Shown here: positions 35,938-44,376 of the stretch, piece by piece
Layout of the letters: every line of letters starts with the position of its first letter
How positions within the stretch are numbered: the first letter of the stretch is position 1
NCBI RefSeq assembly: GCF_004307995.1
Contig: NZ_SIRE01000002.1
Coordinates: 417,011-481,010, forward strand
Direction of reading: 5' to 3'
Length of the DNA stretch: 64,000 nucleotides
Source: Paenibacillus thalictri
GTDB taxonomy: Bacteria > Bacillota > Bacilli > Paenibacillales > NBRC-103111
Made by a program: the position numbers and the translations under genes
Notes under the pieces: model-generated
Database searches by the model: none
Seen by the model: only the letters and a program-made list of their open reading frames with translations
Told to the model about the DNA's origin: nothing

Positions 35938-36929
35938 AACACGCCCACCCCGGCTTTCCGCGCGTAGATATGAGTGATGATTTCCTCCATGGACGGATCT
36001 TCTATGGTCACATCTTGGATGCGGCATGCGGCGACGATACGCGCAAGCACGGCTTCCATCGAGACACGCCGCGTATCAACGGCAAGCCGCATCGTCTGGC
36101 CCGTATGCTCCACCGTTTCAACTCCCGGCATCGAGAGCGGTTCGCTGTCCTCCAGAAGCTGCAGGCGGATCGACTTATGCGTCAGCAGCTCGCGTTTCAT
36201 CGTAGCGACATCCTGGTCCAATATGAGCTGGCCGTGATTGATCACGATCGCCCGCTTGCACAACTGCTCAATGTCACCGGAATCGTGTGATGTCAGAAAC
36301 ACCGTTGTCCCTTCCTCACGGTTCATCTCCAAAATCAGCTGGCGGATTTTATGCTTAACTACCACGTCCAGACCAATCGTCGGTTCATCCAGAAAGACGA
36401 TATTTGGCCTGTGCAGCAGCGCCGCCGCCAATTCGCAGCGCATCCGTTCTCCGAGGGACAACTTGCGTACCGGGATATTCATATACGGACCTATTTCGAA
36501 CCGTTCGACCAAATCTTCTTGTCTTTTTGCAAAATCCATCCGGTTCAGCTCGTAAATACGGCTCATCAGCTCAAACGAGTCGGCCGCAGGCAGATGATAC
36601 CACAGCTGCGATTTTTGCCCGAACACCGAGCCGATATGAAACGCCAGCCGTTTCCGGTCCGCCCAAGGCTTGCAGCCAAGCACCTCGGCGCTGCCGGAGG
36701 AAGGGTGGAGAATCCCCGTCAGCATCTTGATTGTTGTTGATTTGCCTGCCCCGTTGGGACCCAGGAAAGCCAACGTCTCCCCTTGCTCCACGGAAAAATC
36801 CAGCGGGTGCACCGCGGTTTTCACCATCGTCTCCGGCTTGAAAAGCGATTTTAAGCTGCTTGTGAACCCCGCCGATTTCTTTTTGACAACAAAACATTTC
36901 GTTAAACCCTGCACCCGTATGGCCGACAT
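35934..36929 (-). CDS. ABC transporter ATP-binding protein (NatA/DrrA-type exporter)
   Basis: 331 residues: Walker A GPNGAGKST (about 54-62), Q loop, signature LSLGERMRCELAAALLHRPN, Walker B VFLDEPTIGLD, H loop LTSHDSGDIEQL, and a 90-residue C-terminal extension usual for exporter ATPases. It energises the two DUF990-type permeases encoded downstream with 4-bp and 17-bp overlaps. The ribosome site is GGGAGGGGG. The start codon lies only 37 bp after a terminator hairpin that forms the expression platform of a ykkC-like riboswitch, so the operon is controlled by attenuation. Confidence 0.92.
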   Translation of the reverse strand: MSAIRVQGLTKCFVVKKKSAGFTSSLKSLFKPETMVKTAVHPLDFSVEQGETLAFLGPNGAGKSTTIKMLTGILHPSSGSAEVLGCKPWADRKRLAFHIGSVFGQKSQLWYHLPAADSFELMSRIYELNRMDFAKRQEDLVERFEIGPYMNIPVRKLSLGERMRCELAAALLHRPNIVFLDEPTIGLDVVVKHKIRQLILEMNREEGTTVFLTSHDSGDIEQLCKRAIVINHGQLILDQDVATMKRELLTHKSIRLQLLEDSEPLSMPGVETVEHTGQTMRLAVDTRRVSMEAVLARIVAACRIQDVTIEDPSMEEIITHIYARKAGVGVL

Positions 36930-36966
36930 ATGCCGTCCCCCTCCCGCTTCAACTTATTAAAGCAAC

Positions 36967-37017
36967 AAAGACCCCGTGCAGTTTCGCCATAACGGCGGAA
37001 CTTGCGCGAGGTCTTTT
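36967..37017 (-). terminator. Attenuator hairpin of the riboswitch
   Basis: Arms AAAGACC (minus strand) and GGTCTTT pair at the base, with further pairs to an inner CGCC/GGCG. The 5' arm overlaps the AAAAGACC end of the aptamer, as expected for a ligand-dependent switch between aptamer and terminator. The tail is only weakly U-rich (TTTGTTGCTTT). Confidence 0.65.
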
Positions 37018-37100
37018 AATTCCTACGGTGTAACGCGGCTATTGCCCGGCGTCGGCTTCGCTTGGTCCGTCTAGATCGACGGTTCCCTAGAAACCCTTCC
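37010..37100 (-). promoter_or_regulatory. ykkC-family riboswitch aptamer
   Basis: Minus-strand leader of the ABC exporter. Conserved blocks in the right order: CTAGGGAACCG (37090-37080), GGACCAAGCG (37068-37059), ACACCG (37031-37026), and AAAAGACC (37017-37010), with hairpins between. These match the ykkC class. GGACCAAGCG and ACACCGT with AAAAGACC look closer to the subtype-2 forms (PRPP/ppGpp) than to guanidine-I, which reads GGUCCGAGAG and ACACGG. Assignment of ligand by eye is uncertain. Confidence 0.75.
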
Positions 37101-37112
37101 ACTAATTGTTAT

Positions 37113-37142
37113 ATATTACCACGGAGGACAAATGGCTGACAA
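37113..37142 (-). promoter_or_regulatory. Promoter of the riboswitch-ABC operon
   Basis: On the minus strand TTGTCA (37142-37137) and TATAAT-like TAATAT (37118-37113) are 18 bp apart, placing the transcript start just before the aptamer. Confidence 0.6.
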
Positions 37143-37169
37143 CAGTAAAATATGTCTTTATCCCTTGAT

Positions 37170-37224
37170 TTAAGATTTGCTTAAGAATTAACAGAACGAT
37201 TTGTTAAGAATCGGCGTCTATAAT
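37170..37224 (+). promoter_or_regulatory. VanR-like operon promoter with TTAAGA repeats
   Basis: TATAAT at 37219-37224 has no clear -35. Instead TTAAGA occurs at 37170, 37181 and 37204. The 11-bp spacing of the first two is that of tandem OmpR-family sites (compare PhoP boxes of Bacillus), suggesting activation by the encoded regulator itself. Confidence 0.45.
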
Positions 37225-37254
37225 GATGTTATGAGCCGGTAAGGAAAGGAGAAG

Positions 37255-37953
37255 ATGCGATTGCGTCCGCAAACGATACTTCTGGTTGACGACGAAAAAG
37301 ACATTATCGATCTGCTGGAAATTTATTTGAAAAATGAAGGTTATCGGCTGCTTCGCGCGGGCAACGGATTCGAGGCGCTTGAGGTGCTGCGAAAAGAGGA
37401 AATCGACCTCATTATCCTTGATATTATGATGCCGAAAATGGACGGAATGGAAGCTTGCATCAAAATCCGCGAGCAGAAAAACATGCCGATTATTATGCTG
37501 TCGGCCAAAAGCCAAGACATGGATAAAATTCTCGGGCTCAGCACCGGTGCCGACGATTACGTGACGAAACCGTTTAATCCGCTGGAGCTTGTAGCCCGCA
37601 TCAAATCTCAGCTGCGCCGTTATACGCGGCTTAATGTTCCGCGGGAAAACAAAGAAGAAGAGATCGAAGTCGACGACCTGTTCATCAATACCTCCACCCG
37701 CGAAGTGAAGGTCGACGGCCGGGATGTCAAGCTGACTCCCCGCGAATTCGCGATATTGGAGCTGCTGGCCCGGCACCGCGGAAAGGTGTGGAGCATCGAG
37801 AAAATTTACGAAACCGTGTGGGGAGAAGCCTTTTTTGAGTCGGACAACACGGTGATGGTACATATCCGCAAAATCCGGGAAAAAATCGAGGAACAGCCGC
37901 GCAAGCCCAAATTTATAAAAACCGTGTGGGGGGTTGGCTACAAAGTTGATTAA
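37255..37953 (+). CDS. OmpR/VanR-family response regulator
   Basis: 232 residues: receiver domain with Asp56 in LIILDIMMPKMDG and Lys in VTKPFNPLEL, then a winged-helix DNA-binding domain (VKLTPREFAILELLARHRG, VWGVGYKVD). Either ATG 37255 or TTG 37261 could start; the AAAGGAG site is 3 bases from the first and 9 from the second, so TTG may be used. The kinase gene overlaps its end by 20 bp. Relatives of this pair respond to cell-wall stress or nutrients in Firmicutes; the signal is unknown. Confidence 0.92.
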   Translation: MRLRPQTILLVDDEKDIIDLLEIYLKNEGYRLLRAGNGFEALEVLRKEEIDLIILDIMMPKMDGMEACIKIREQKNMPIIMLSAKSQDMDKILGLSTGADDYVTKPFNPLELVARIKSQLRRYTRLNVPRENKEEEIEVDDLFINTSTREVKVDGRDVKLTPREFAILELLARHRGKVWSIEKIYETVWGEAFFESDNTVMVHIRKIREKIEEQPRKPKFIKTVWGVGYKVD

Positions 37954-39925
37954 TCATAAAAAGCAGCTGCCTGAAGATTATTTCGCGGAACCGGCTCCGA
38001 AGTCCCGTTTTCCGTTTCATGTGTTTCCTTTTTCTCTGCTGAGACGTTTGTTTAATCTGTTTCCGTTTTCTTTGCTGAAACGCTTCTATCGGATGTTCCG
38101 CAACAATGTGGAGATGAGCATCCGGCTTCAGCTGGTCATCACTTTCGCCTTTTGCCTTGTCTCTTCACTTATCATCTACGCCATATCTTCCAACATTTTT
38201 GGCGAAATGAACCGTTCGCCGGTCATTGATTACACGATGGGCATCAACCGCATCGATGACGAGGCCAGAACGTTGGTGCGCTGGATGGATGAGGATATCG
38301 CGGAGCTTCGCAACGAATACGGCGAACCCGACGACGAGGATTCCACTGAAGCGGAAATGACCGGAAAAGCCGCACCGGCGACCCCATTGGTCCCGTTGGC
38401 GCCTGCCGTTCCGGCGGTACCGGAGAATGCCGCGGCAGCTCCAGGATCCGGAGGACAGTCCGCTCCCGCAGGTGCGGCGAATTCCGCCGCAGCTCCAGGG
38501 CAGGCCGGTGCCGCTAGCGTGAATTCCGCACCGACGGCGGCAACGACCGGGCAGACCGCTCCCGTTGGCGCAGTGAATTCCGCCGCTACACCCGGCACGT
38601 CCGCCGCAGCGGGATCGGCGACCGCCGCGGCAGTCTCCCCTGTCCTCCCGCCCGCCCCTTGGCCTGGCGGCAGCACGGCGGTGTCGAAGAAAGCCGCGGC
38701 AAACCGCCAGCAGGACGAGCAATGGAGGAAAAAGCGCATTGAAGAACATATACGCCACCTGGTCCGCGACAATAACTATAAGGTGCTGCTCACCGATTTG
38801 GAAGGAAGAGTCATCTATCGCACCGACAACGCTGCGGAAACAACGGTCGACGTGCATAAGATCATCAAAAAAGCGATGGACGACCGGGTCAACCGCTCGG
38901 ATACACGCAAAGAGTTTGCCAGCTTTTATCCCGTCAATTACGACGGCCGCAAATCGTACCTGATCGTATCGGGCATCCCCGATCCGCACATTACTTACCG
39001 CAGGGAGGACAGCCCGCTCTCCTGGCTGACCGCGATTGCCGGATTTATTCTGCTGTTCTACTACTTGTCGCGCCGCAAAATGCGCTATATCGAAGACCTC
39101 GCTTCCGGGATGCGGATCATCTCGACCGGCAATCTGGAATACCGCATGATCGAACGGTCCAAAGACGAGCTTGGCCGGCTTGCCGCCGATATGAATTTCA
39201 TGGTTTCCGCACTGCAGCGCAAAATTGAGGAAGAACGGCGCGCTGAACGCGTGAAAAACGAGCTGATTACTAACGTGTCTCACGATTTGCGCACACCGCT
39301 TACGCTGATCATGGGTTATTTAAGGCTGCTCCACGACAAAAAATATGAAAACGACGAACAAGCAGCCAGCTTCTTGTCTGTCGCCTATCAAAAATCGGAA
39401 AAGCTGAAGGTGCTGATCGACGATCTATTCCACTACACCAAGCTGGCCAACCATGACATTCCGATGAACAAAGACAACGTCTGCCTGAATGAAATGCTCG
39501 AGCAGCTGCTTGAGGAATACGTCACGCTGGCGGATGAAGAGCAACTTCAGATTGTCCGCCAACTGCCCCATGACAAAATGGTCGTGCACATCGACACGGA
39601 CCAGGTAATTCGTGTCTTCGACAACCTGCTTGCCAATGCGGTGAAATACAGCTTAAAACCCGGAGTCATCACCGTTCAAATGGTGAAAGAAGCCCGGTAC
39701 GTCGTCGTGCGGATCAGCAATCAATGCGAAGGGCTCTCCCAGGAGGAACTCGATCGGCTGTTCGAACGCACTTACCGTGTGGACAGCTCCCGCTCTTCGG
39801 AAAGCGGCGGTTCCGGATTAGGGCTGGCTATCGCCAAAAGCATCGTTGAAGCCCATCACGGCCACATCTGGGCGGAAACGGACGGAAACCGCATCCACTT
39901 CTATGTAAGATTAAGCTTGGCTTGA
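37934..39925 (+). CDS. Sensor histidine kinase with Ala/Pro-rich extracellular insert
   Basis: 663 residues. Membrane segments near 66-88 and 363-380 flank a large extracytoplasmic region. Within it residues 145-250 are a low-complexity Ala/Pro/Gly/Ser/Thr stretch with an imperfect repeat (SAPAGAANSAAAPG, TAPVGAVNSAATPG, 33 residues apart); the flanks are normal sensor sequence. HAMP near 380-435, phospho-His450 in NVSHDLRTPLTLIMGY, ATPase with GSGLGLAIAKSIVEAHHG. VanS-type kinases are usually 380-480 residues, so the insert is unusual. Starts at TTG 37934 or TTG 37946, inside the regulator gene. Confidence 0.88.
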   Translation: MATKLINHKKQLPEDYFAEPAPKSRFPFHVFPFSLLRRLFNLFPFSLLKRFYRMFRNNVEMSIRLQLVITFAFCLVSSLIIYAISSNIFGEMNRSPVIDYTMGINRIDDEARTLVRWMDEDIAELRNEYGEPDDEDSTEAEMTGKAAPATPLVPLAPAVPAVPENAAAAPGSGGQSAPAGAANSAAAPGQAGAASVNSAPTAATTGQTAPVGAVNSAATPGTSAAAGSATAAAVSPVLPPAPWPGGSTAVSKKAAANRQQDEQWRKKRIEEHIRHLVRDNNYKVLLTDLEGRVIYRTDNAAETTVDVHKIIKKAMDDRVNRSDTRKEFASFYPVNYDGRKSYLIVSGIPDPHITYRREDSPLSWLTAIAGFILLFYYLSRRKMRYIEDLASGMRIISTGNLEYRMIERSKDELGRLAADMNFMVSALQRKIEEERRAERVKNELITNVSHDLRTPLTLIMGYLRLLHDKKYENDEQAASFLSVAYQKSEKLKVLIDDLFHYTKLANHDIPMNKDNVCLNEMLEQLLEEYVTLADEEQLQIVRQLPHDKMVVHIDTDQVIRVFDNLLANAVKYSLKPGVITVQMVKEARYVVVRISNQCEGLSQEELDRLFERTYRVDSSRSSESGGSGLGLAIAKSIVEAHHGHIWAETDGNRIHFYVRLSLA

Positions 39926-40064
39926 TGGATCGCAATCCCGCGGACAGTGGAGGCGCTGGACAAGTGAACGCGGCATGTACCAATCCTACTTCCGGTCGCT
40001 GATCGTCCCTGAATTCCCTGGCGTCCCCCACGTTCCTTTCTTGCCACAACCGCACCTATGCATT

Positions 40065-40092
40065 ACAGTAAAGAAGGTAATTACCTTACTGT
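40065..40092. promoter_or_regulatory. Inverted repeat upstream of the HAD phosphatase gene
   Basis: AAGGTAATTACCTT (40074-40087) is a perfect 14-bp palindrome, flanked by ACAGTA (40065) and TACTGT (40087-40092). Located 38 bp before the start codon, it is a possible operator. No matching regulator is encoded next to it. Confidence 0.45.
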
Positions 40093-40129
40093 CAAACTTA
40101 AGGCCGGTCCAAGAAAGGAACATTTTCCG

Positions 40130-40936
40130 ATGACATACGGATTTTTGCTTGATCTCGACGGGACGTTATACAACGGGCATCACCCGATTCCTCATGCCGC
40201 CGGTTTTATCGAATGGCTGCAGCATAAAGAGTACCCTTATCTGCTCGTCACGAACAATTCGTCGCGCACGCCGCACGAAGTGACCCGGCATCTGCTGGGC
40301 CTTGGCATCCGGGTGCCTGAATCGGCCGTATTCACTTCTTCGCAGGCAGCCGCCTTGCACTTGGGAGCAGCCGATTCCAGCGGCAAACGGCGCGTATATG
40401 CCATCGGTGAAGCCGGACTGATGACGGCACTGGCCGAAGCGGGCTTCGAGCTGACGGAAACCGATCCCGATTACGTAGTGCAAGGCATCGACCGCGAGTT
40501 TACGTATACCAAACTGGCGGCGGCCGTCAAACATATTCGCGCCGGCGCGCCGCATATTTTGACAAATCCGGACCTGCTGCTGCCGTGGAACGGCGAACTG
40601 ACTCCGGGAGCCGGTTCGATCGCCGCTTCGATACAAGCGTCTTCGCAAGCCGAGCCGGTTGTGATCGGCAAACCTTCGCCGGTTATTATGAACTTGGCGA
40701 TTGCCCGGCTTGGACTGCCGGCGGAGCGCATTTGGGCCGTCGGCGACAACATGCTCACCGACATCCGCGGCGGCGCCGCAGCCGGCTGCCGGACCGCGCT
40801 GGTGCTGACGGGACTGGCCACCAAAGAAAACGCGGCGGCGCAAATTGCCGCTGCCGGTGTCCAGCCCGACGTCATCTGCGACGATTTGGCCGCTTTCAGA
40901 GAGTTGTTGGAGCAGTTGCCTGCAAACAACGTTTAA
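40130..40936 (+). CDS. HAD-IIA family phosphatase (NagD-like)
   Basis: 268 residues from ATG 40130, with AAAGGA about 10 bases upstream. Catalytic DLDGTLYNG (Asp8, Asp10), second motif VTNNSSR, Lys in GKPSPVIMN, and GDNMLTDIRGG. The cap between residues 60 and 185 is of the IIA type. Such enzymes dephosphorylate small sugar or nucleotide phosphates in the cytosol; the substrate is not predictable. Monocistronic, followed by a shared terminator. Confidence 0.9.
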   Translation: MTYGFLLDLDGTLYNGHHPIPHAAGFIEWLQHKEYPYLLVTNNSSRTPHEVTRHLLGLGIRVPESAVFTSSQAAALHLGAADSSGKRRVYAIGEAGLMTALAEAGFELTETDPDYVVQGIDREFTYTKLAAAVKHIRAGAPHILTNPDLLLPWNGELTPGAGSIAASIQASSQAEPVVIGKPSPVIMNLAIARLGLPAERIWAVGDNMLTDIRGGAAAGCRTALVLTGLATKENAAAQIAAAGVQPDVICDDLAAFRELLEQLPANNV

Positions 40937-41037
40937 TGCAGCTTACACCTTAAGAAAACTTCCAGCGAAGTCTTTCCATGATGAGCGCCAGAATTGCAGC
41001 TGAAGTTTGGTCTTGCACATCCTAATAAAACATGCAA

Positions 41038-41077
41038 AAAAACCGGGGATCGCTGAGTGCAGCGTTCTCCGGTTTTT
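41038..41077. terminator. Bidirectional terminator
   Basis: Arms AAAAACCGG (41038-41046) and CCGGTTTTT (41069-41077) around CGCTG/CAGCG, between the HAD gene and the convergent kinase gene. Confidence 0.9.
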
Positions 41078-41096
41078 GCATTTGGCATGATCCATG

Positions 41097-43088
41097 TCAT
41101 GTGGTATCAACGACAGGCAATGTAAAATAAAATTGGCTGCCTTGTCCCGGCAAGCTCTGAACCCCAATCTCGCCGCCGTGCCCTTCGACAATTTCTTTGG
41201 CAATCGCCAGTCCCAAACCGCTGCCCTGCGATTCGGCCTCCTTATAATTCCGGCGAAAAATATGCGGCAGACGCTCCGGGCCGATACCCGGACCGTCGTC
41301 GCCAATTCTGACAGCAACCGAACGGATTCCGAGCGATGCGTGCAGCGTAATGGTTCCGCCCGCAGGGGTATAGGCGCATGCATTTTGCACCAAATTCAAA
41401 ATTACCCTTTTCATTAAATGCGGATCGATCTGCACGTCCGCATCCGCGCCGTTGGAAGAAATCGCGACCTTGCAGCGTCTGCCGGCATATTCAATATCTG
41501 CGGCAACCTCTTGAAACAGATCTTCGATCCAATCCTGAAACATCACCAATTCCAAAACATACGGTATTTGCGCACCTTGGGAACGGCTCAGCTCAAACAG
41601 ATCATCGATAAACCGGTTGACATCAAGCACTTTACCGTACACTTTGTTGAGCAGCCGTTCCTGCTGCCCCGGTTCCGCGGCCAGTTTATATTTCAGCGCG
41701 AGAATGCCGCCTTGCACAAAATTGAGCGGATTGCGCACATCGTGAGAAATATTTTGCAGCAGCATTGTCCGCGCAGCTTCCACAATGACCAGCTCGCCAT
41801 TGGTCCGCCTTAAGTTTTCCGTCTGCTCGGCCACCGTTTTATTTAATGCCTCGTTCCAATCGGTTAACGCATTCATGAGCTGCTGCTTGGCTTCATCTTG
41901 AGTCTTGCGCATCTTGGAAATTTGCTCGTACAAAAGCACGGCCATGGTCAAAAATTCGGCGGCAGACCCAAACTGCATGCCAAAGTGAGTAAATACATTG
42001 TCGGGCACAAGCCCAAACGACAGCAGATTGCTGGGGCCGCCAATGATAAATAAAGGCAAAATGGAGCCGGACACGTACCAGGCCAGCCGGTTTCCTTTTA
42101 CCGCGCAAGCAATAATTACGGACGGAACGATAAGAATGCCCGCGGATTTAAACCAAGATAAATAATAGGGAATTCCGCCTGAATACACCATAAGCGCGCA
42201 CAACACGCTGATAGGACACAAGACGAGCATCAACCTGCACACCCTGCCGGCCAAAGGCGCGTATTTGTCCGGCTCCAGCATTTTTCGAATCGCCATAAAA
42301 CCAAACCAAAGGCTCAGCAGAAAAAAGAAATCGTATGCGCTCGACGGACCGTTAAACCAATAGATGCCCCGCGAGTCTGCCATCAACAGGTCCGGTCCCA
42401 TAAACTGCCGGGCCAGTCCATTCCATATAAACTGCGAAGCGGAATAACTGGCGATATAAAATATGTAGTAAAGATACGCCGAATTGCGGATGGATCTGTA
42501 TAGGGTATACATATAAACGATGATAATGACAATCATCCCGTAATATAACCCATACAACAAAAACTCCAGATGGATGGCGTCATACGTAGCGGAGGGCTCC
42601 GTCAAGCTCAGGGGCACGATCATCGAACCGGAAGTTTCCAGTCGCATATAAATCGTCGTAAGTTGTCCTGAAGGCAAATTAAGCGCAAACGCAGGATAAT
42701 TCCGATTCAAAGGTTCGACTGAGACAGGGGCAAACAGCTCCGCTTTATCCAGCAGCGGGTTTTGCAAACCGATTTCCCAGTTGGGCTTGGAGGAGCCGTT
42801 GCGGATTTGCATCTTCACCCAGTAGACCGGCGAGCCAAAACCAAAGGAAGATTGACCTGTCGCCGGGCGAAACCGTTCCTGCAAAACTTGCGACTGCACA
42901 TCATCCAGCGACCATTGCCGATCGGGGTCTGCCAATATACTCATATGTGTGTTCATCGAATACATCAGCTTACTATCCGAGGTGACAAGCTCCGGGATCT
43001 CACCTTCGCTTCTCGCGTTTGCCGAAGCAACGCCATAAATTAAGCTTAGCACACAGAAACTGACGAATAGGAAGCGGATGATGCGCAT
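41097..43088 (-). CDS. 7TMR-DISM sensor histidine kinase
   Basis: 663 residues from ATG 43088 (GAGGTC just upstream), which gives a proper signal peptide ending near ANA; the longer frame to 43145 adds a polar stretch. An extracellular 7TMR-DISMED2-like domain (35-180) is followed by seven membrane segments (about 190-385), a coiled stretch, the His-kinase core with NISHDVRNPLNFVQGG, N box NLVQNACAYTP and GSGLGLAIAKEIVEGHGGEIG. Such receptors are thought to bind carbohydrate ligands. No response regulator is adjacent. The gene for a small secreted protein is 149 bp upstream. Confidence 0.9.
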   Translation of the reverse strand: MRIIRFLFVSFCVLSLIYGVASANARSEGEIPELVTSDSKLMYSMNTHMSILADPDRQWSLDDVQSQVLQERFRPATGQSSFGFGSPVYWVKMQIRNGSSKPNWEIGLQNPLLDKAELFAPVSVEPLNRNYPAFALNLPSGQLTTIYMRLETSGSMIVPLSLTEPSATYDAIHLEFLLYGLYYGMIVIIIVYMYTLYRSIRNSAYLYYIFYIASYSASQFIWNGLARQFMGPDLLMADSRGIYWFNGPSSAYDFFFLLSLWFGFMAIRKMLEPDKYAPLAGRVCRLMLVLCPISVLCALMVYSGGIPYYLSWFKSAGILIVPSVIIACAVKGNRLAWYVSGSILPLFIIGGPSNLLSFGLVPDNVFTHFGMQFGSAAEFLTMAVLLYEQISKMRKTQDEAKQQLMNALTDWNEALNKTVAEQTENLRRTNGELVIVEAARTMLLQNISHDVRNPLNFVQGGILALKYKLAAEPGQQERLLNKVYGKVLDVNRFIDDLFELSRSQGAQIPYVLELVMFQDWIEDLFQEVAADIEYAGRRCKVAISSNGADADVQIDPHLMKRVILNLVQNACAYTPAGGTITLHASLGIRSVAVRIGDDGPGIGPERLPHIFRRNYKEAESQGSGLGLAIAKEIVEGHGGEIGVQSLPGQGSQFYFTLPVVDTT

Positions 43089-43237
43089 GACCTCAGTTTC
43101 CTCTCCAAGTTCCAATCTAGCCGACATGAAGGATCGAAAATACACACATGACGGAAATGCTGATGACCGCCACAGCCGGAACGCACCACTTCAAATAAGC
43201 GTGTAGTTCTTCCTAACGCCGGTTATTCGTATTCAAG

Positions 43238-43645
43238 TTACTCTGCGTCGTAATAAGTGAATTGCCAATCGTTTTCTTTGGATTTCCAGCAGGTCGGGTT
43301 ATCGATCTTATCAAGTTTTGTTCCGCTTGGAAACTTGATCGTAATCTCCTTGCTTTCTCCAGGGGCCAAATGAACTTGAATATTTTCGCAATAAGCTTCG
43401 GTAGACACCTCTTCGCCGGCGTCATTGGACATCGAAAGCGTCATATCTACACGGTCGACGGTTTCGATATGCTTATCGCCGGTGTTTTCAATGATTCCCG
43501 TCGCTACCAGGATTTCGTCTTCATCGTAAGACAACCCGGTAACGGTAAAATCCATGGAAGCATCGGCAAACGCTACGGCCGACGTCCCCAACATCGCGGC
43601 GCATAACGCCGCACTGAGCAACAGCTTTTTCACAACATGTTTCAT
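43238..43645 (-). CDS. Small secreted protein, SLAP-like
   Basis: 135 residues with a clear signal peptide (cleavage about AFA-DA, residue 28) and a beta-rich domain: DFTVTGLSYDEDEILVATG, then HLAPGESKEITIKFPSGTKL. The layout resembles SLAP/FxLYD extracellular modules. Two Cys residues (CENIQV and PTCWKS) could form a disulfide. The site GGAGGT precedes ATG 43645. Function unknown; it may be transcribed with the kinase downstream. Confidence 0.75.
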   Translation of the reverse strand: MKHVVKKLLLSAALCAAMLGTSAVAFADASMDFTVTGLSYDEDEILVATGIIENTGDKHIETVDRVDMTLSMSNDAGEEVSTEAYCENIQVHLAPGESKEITIKFPSGTKLDKIDNPTCWKSKENDWQFTYYDAE

Positions 43646-43754
43646 TACAAGACCTCCGATTGGTATTTGCTCGTCCAGAGCATGGTTGCAAGCTTAGCAA
43701 GCTCAGGTTAAATTGAGGTAAATTGCAAAATTTTTGTTGTTTTAAAAACCAACA

Positions 43755-43782
43755 AAGGCTGCGCTTGTGATAGCGCAGCCTT
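43755..43782 (-). terminator. Terminator after the MFS-PadR operon
   Basis: Perfect 10-bp stem AAGGCTGCGC/GCGCAGCCTT with an 8-base loop; the minus-strand tail GTTGGTTTTT is moderately U-rich. Confidence 0.75.
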
Positions 43783-43798
43783 CATGCAAATCTCTTAT

Positions 43799-44356
43799 TC
43801 AGTTTAACGGCGAGCCAATCTCCTTCAGCCTGCCGTTTTTGGCGTCCTCAGCCAGCCGCTCCAGCCACTTCAGCTCGGTTAACGAATGTTCGTAAAAACC
43901 GTACATCATATGGAGCACGCTGCGCGGCACCGTCGGGATATGCTCTTCGTACAATTCCTTGGCCATGTCGGTGCGTTCCCGCAATGCGACGATTTTGGCC
44001 TTCAGCAGCTCATATATTTTAGCTTGATCGCCGTTGTGGGCAAACACCAATGCCGCTGAAAGCGGATGAAATACGCTGGTTGCCTGCTTAAACTGCTCCA
44101 GCAGCAGCTTTTGAAATAACGCCTTGCCATCCTCCGTTATCCGATATATGGTCCGATCGGGCCGATTGCCCTCTCGGATCGTCTCGACCACTTCGATGCA
44201 CCCGTCTTTTTTGAGCCGATCGATGGCGTAATACAACGATCCATCCTGCATCTTGATGTAATGGTGCATGCCGCGGTCCTTCATCATTTGCCGAATTTCG
44301 TATGGATGCCGGTTCGCTTCCATCATAAGGCCCAAAATGACCAGTTTGATCGACAT
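43799..44356 (-). CDS. PadR-family transcriptional regulator
   Basis: 185 residues from ATG 44356, with GAGGTGA 7 bases upstream and 20 bp after the MFS stop. Winged helix 1-85 with HPYEIRQMMKDRG and QDGSLYYAIDRLKKDG (the PadR SLYY motif), then a helical dimer domain. As second gene behind a drug-type exporter it probably represses the operon, released when a substrate binds. Confidence 0.92.
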   Translation of the reverse strand: MSIKLVILGLMMEANRHPYEIRQMMKDRGMHHYIKMQDGSLYYAIDRLKKDGCIEVVETIREGNRPDRTIYRITEDGKALFQKLLLEQFKQATSVFHPLSAALVFAHNGDQAKIYELLKAKIVALRERTDMAKELYEEHIPTVPRSVLHMMYGFYEHSLTELKWLERLAEDAKNGRLKEIGSPLN

Positions 44357-44376
44357 CGCCCGCTCACCTCGCCGCT

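Noticed and set aside
35938..36027. N-terminal extension of the first exporter permease
   Set aside because: Lies within the ATPase gene; residues are polar and His-rich and the ATGA-coupled start at 35937 is better.
38165..39283. Minus-strand open frame (372 codons) opposite the sensor kinase
   Set aside because: Low-complexity mirror of the Ala/Pro repeat and kinase core; no start signal or recognisable domain.
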